NCBI GenBank assembly: GCA_013823985.1
Contig: PNNB01000047.1
Coordinates: 186,001 to 250,000 of the forward strand
Source of the DNA: Sphingopyxis sp.
Lineage (GTDB): Bacteria; Pseudomonadota; Alphaproteobacteria; Sphingomonadales; Sphingomonadaceae
Direction: 5' to 3'
Length of the DNA stretch: 64,000 bases
Within the stretch, counting starts at the first letter, position 1. Every line of letters starts with the position of its first letter. This document shows positions 62,712-64,000 of the stretch, piece after piece. The notes below the pieces were generated by a model. The model was not told the origin of the DNA. It did no database searches and worked only from the letters and a program-made list of their open reading frames with translations. A program made the position numbers and the translations under genes.

Positions 62712-63116
62712 ATGCCACTTCACATGACCAAAATCGCCTTTGGCGCAACCAGCCCTGCCGATCTGAAGGCGCGGCTTTCCCATTATAAGGATGGGGGCGA
62801 AGTCCGGCTCACCACGCGCTACCTACCGAAACGTGTGGAGGAAATGACGGGCGGCTCGCTCTACTGGATCCACGCCCACACCATTATCGGCCGCAGCCCA
62901 ATACTCGGCTTCATGGAAAATGGGCAGGGTCGGCACTGGATACGCATCGAACCCCGCCTGATCCCCGTACGCGGCATCCCCAAGCGCGCGCATCAGGGCT
63001 GGCGCTATCTCGAAGAAAAAGACGCCCCGCCCGATCTCGGCGACGGGGAATCAGATGCCCGTGATGTCATGCCGTCAAAGATGCTCGGCGATCTGATGAA
63101 GATGGGTCTGGTTTAA
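62712..63116 (+). CDS. DUF1489 family protein
   Basis: A 134-residue protein conserved in alphaproteobacteria: TRYLPKRVEEMTGGSLYWIHAHTIIGRSPILGF (seen in parts), then RHWIRIEPRLIPVRGIPKRAHQGWRYLE. No catalytic site or function is known to me. It lies 24 bases behind mgtE and may be co-transcribed. Its stop overlaps the convergent DsbA-like gene's stop by three bases. Confidence 0.85.
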   Translation: MPLHMTKIAFGATSPADLKARLSHYKDGGEVRLTTRYLPKRVEEMTGGSLYWIHAHTIIGRSPILGFMENGQGRHWIRIEPRLIPVRGIPKRAHQGWRYLEEKDAPPDLGDGESDARDVMPSKMLGDLMKMGLV

Positions 63117-63775
63117 GCCGCTTCGCGCTTCGCCAATACCTTGCCGATTACCCCGGCGAAGGTCTCCGCACTCTGGGCACCGGGTACCATGAACTTCTGG
63201 TCAAAGATGATTGCCGGAACGCCAGTTATATTCTCGTCCAGCCATTGCCGTTGCTCGGCCCGCACGCCTTGCGTCAGGCTTTCGTCGCGCATCCATGCAT
63301 GCGCGGCGGACGCATCCATGCCCTGTTGTTCGGCAATTTCAGCCAAGACCGCACTGTCGCTGACGTCGCGGCGTTCCTGGAAATAGGCTTTGAAAAGCGC
63401 CATTTTCAACGCCGTCTGGGCTTGCCATCCCCGCTCGGCCCCGAACACGGTCAACAGCTTGTGCGCTTTGAACGTGTTGTAGATCCGCATCCCCTCGCCA
63501 TAGTTGAAGGCAAAGCCGACGCTCTCGCCAATATCGGAAAGCCGCTGCCGGGTGGCCTTGCTCTGCTCAGGCGTGCTGCCATATTTGCGGGCAATATGTT
63601 CGGCGGTATCTTCGCCTTCGGGCACCATATTGGGGTTCAGTTCGAATGGATGCCACCATGTTTCGGCAGAAACCGGCTGGTCCAGCATATCGAGCGCCAT
63701 CTGCACCTGACGATAGCCGATAATGCACCACGGGCAGACAACATCGGAAACAATATCGATACGCAGCGGGGTCAT
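63113..63775 (-). CDS. DsbA-family (FrnE-like) oxidoreductase
   Basis: A 220-residue cytoplasmic thioredoxin-fold protein: SDVVCPWCIIG with the CPWC active site (near residues 14-17), a helical insertion, and TGVPAIIFDQKFMVPGAQS with the cis-Pro. The FrnE/2-hydroxychromene-2-carboxylate isomerase-like branch lacks a signal peptide, unlike periplasmic DsbA; roles in polyketide synthesis or oxidative stress have been proposed for relatives. I start at the ATG at 63775, which overlaps the nudC stop by four bases. Confidence 0.88.
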   Translation of the reverse strand: MTPLRIDIVSDVVCPWCIIGYRQVQMALDMLDQPVSAETWWHPFELNPNMVPEGEDTAEHIARKYGSTPEQSKATRQRLSDIGESVGFAFNYGEGMRIYNTFKAHKLLTVFGAERGWQAQTALKMALFKAYFQERRDVSDSAVLAEIAEQQGMDASAAHAWMRDESLTQGVRAEQRQWLDENITGVPAIIFDQKFMVPGAQSAETFAGVIGKVLAKREAA

Positions 63776-64000
63776 GTGGTCACCCAATGCTTTAAAAGAC
63801 TGTGCGCAATCGCAAAGGGCGGCGGCGCGTTGAAACGGCGGCCTTCCGCATTATCCAGCGCGGCCTGCGCCTCTTCCTTGGTGACCCACATGGCATCCTC
63901 AAGTTCGTCGGTGTCGAGCGTAATGGCATCGTCCTTGGCATCGGCGACACAGGCAATCATCAACTGCGCGCCGCCAAAGGGCCATGGCTGACTGGTGACG
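63772..64000 (-). CDS. nudC: NAD+ diphosphatase NudC (partial, C-terminus only)
   Basis: The last 75 codons of a Nudix hydrolase; the Nudix box itself lies beyond the right edge. The visible SQPWPFGGAQLMIAC is the NudC hallmark (SQPWPFPxS) that selects NAD(H) and NAD-capped RNA; the usual second Pro-x-Ser is replaced by GGA. Then come LDTDELEDAMWVTKEEAQAAL and a C-terminal helix. It is coupled by an ATGA overlap to the DsbA-like gene. Confidence 0.85.
   Translation of the reverse strand, partial: VTSQPWPFGGAQLMIACVADAKDDAITLDTDELEDAMWVTKEEAQAALDNAEGRRFNAPPPFAIAHSLLKHWVTT

Noticed and set aside
1..64000. tRNA or rRNA genes, CRISPR arrays, prophage, insertion sequences, plasmid or chromosome origins
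   Set aside because: All gaps are short (under about 190 bases) and none contains a cloverleaf, regular spaced repeats, or integrase/transposase motifs. The rpmH cluster lacks dnaA and DnaA-box-like repeats nearby.

Overview
The window is a dense, GC-rich chromosomal segment from an alphaproteobacterium, most likely Sphingomonadales (Sphingorhabdus/Sphingopyxis-like). The main reasons are the serC-serA-hisZ-purA block, a 1,549-residue NAD-glutamate dehydrogenase, a CycM-type membrane-anchored cytochrome c, DUF1489, DUF2849 and DUF2171 proteins, and an rpmH-rnpA-yidD-yidC-yihA cluster. I place 69 genes; those at the two ends are cut by the window. I see no tRNA, rRNA, CRISPR array, insertion sequence, integrase or phage gene, and no gene-free stretch longer than about 190 bases.

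Layout. 1-2.2 kb: the start of a sensor kinase, a PhnZ-like HD-domain protein, a GT14 glycosyltransferase and a tiny Lys-rich protein. 2.2-8.4 kb: NAD-glutamate dehydrogenase divergent from a glutamate/dicarboxylate symporter. 8.4-10.7 kb: a methyltransferase and an MFS transporter. 10.7-19.2 kb: the minus-strand serine/histidine/purine block (serC, serA, hisZ, purA), interrupted between hisZ and purA by three plus-strand genes (esterase, M23-like protein, 2OG-oxygenase-like protein) and followed by an L,D-transpeptidase gene that looks cut short by a nonsense mutation. 19.3-25.9 kb: a ferric-reductase-like membrane protein with a PepSY protein, an extensin-family lipoprotein, a LOG-family protein, two cytochromes c, pheA, and a coupled LpxH-like phosphoesterase/glycosyltransferase pair. 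26-32 kb: a TonB-dependent receptor, DUF2171 and polA. 32-35.3 kb: a membrane-bound AraC regulator and a sterol desaturase, with repeated operator-like sequences. 35.4-42.3 kb: hydroxyacid dehydrogenase, ammonium transporter, PilZ, an NPD-type flavoprotein, a glycosyltransferase and SelO. 42.4-47.8 kb: astD, then a tightly overlapping sulfite/sulfate reduction operon (cobA, DUF2849, cysI, DUF934, cysH). 48.8-52.7 kb: the rpmH-to-yihA cluster plus a GST. 52.7-57.9 kb: a minus-strand run (ABA4-like, dnaJ-like, brkB, fabI, small membrane protein, aroC, cupin). 58-64 kb: pdxH, cation efflux, PhzF, EF-hand, cyclophilin, mgtE, DUF1489, DsbA-like and nudC.

Most of the region is core metabolism: nitrogen (glutamate dehydrogenase, Amt, AstD), serine/histidine/purine/aromatic amino acid synthesis, assimilatory sulfur reduction with its siroheme methylase, and envelope work (YidC, several glycosyltransferases, L,D-transpeptidase, extensin-family protein). 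I found no clear new multi-gene system. The observations most worth a second look are the in-frame TGA at the expected tryptophan of the L,D-transpeptidase, the 20-bp repeats flanking the membrane AraC gene, the serC leader RNA, the insertion that splits hisZ from purA, and the long inverted repeat at 60.66-60.69 kb.
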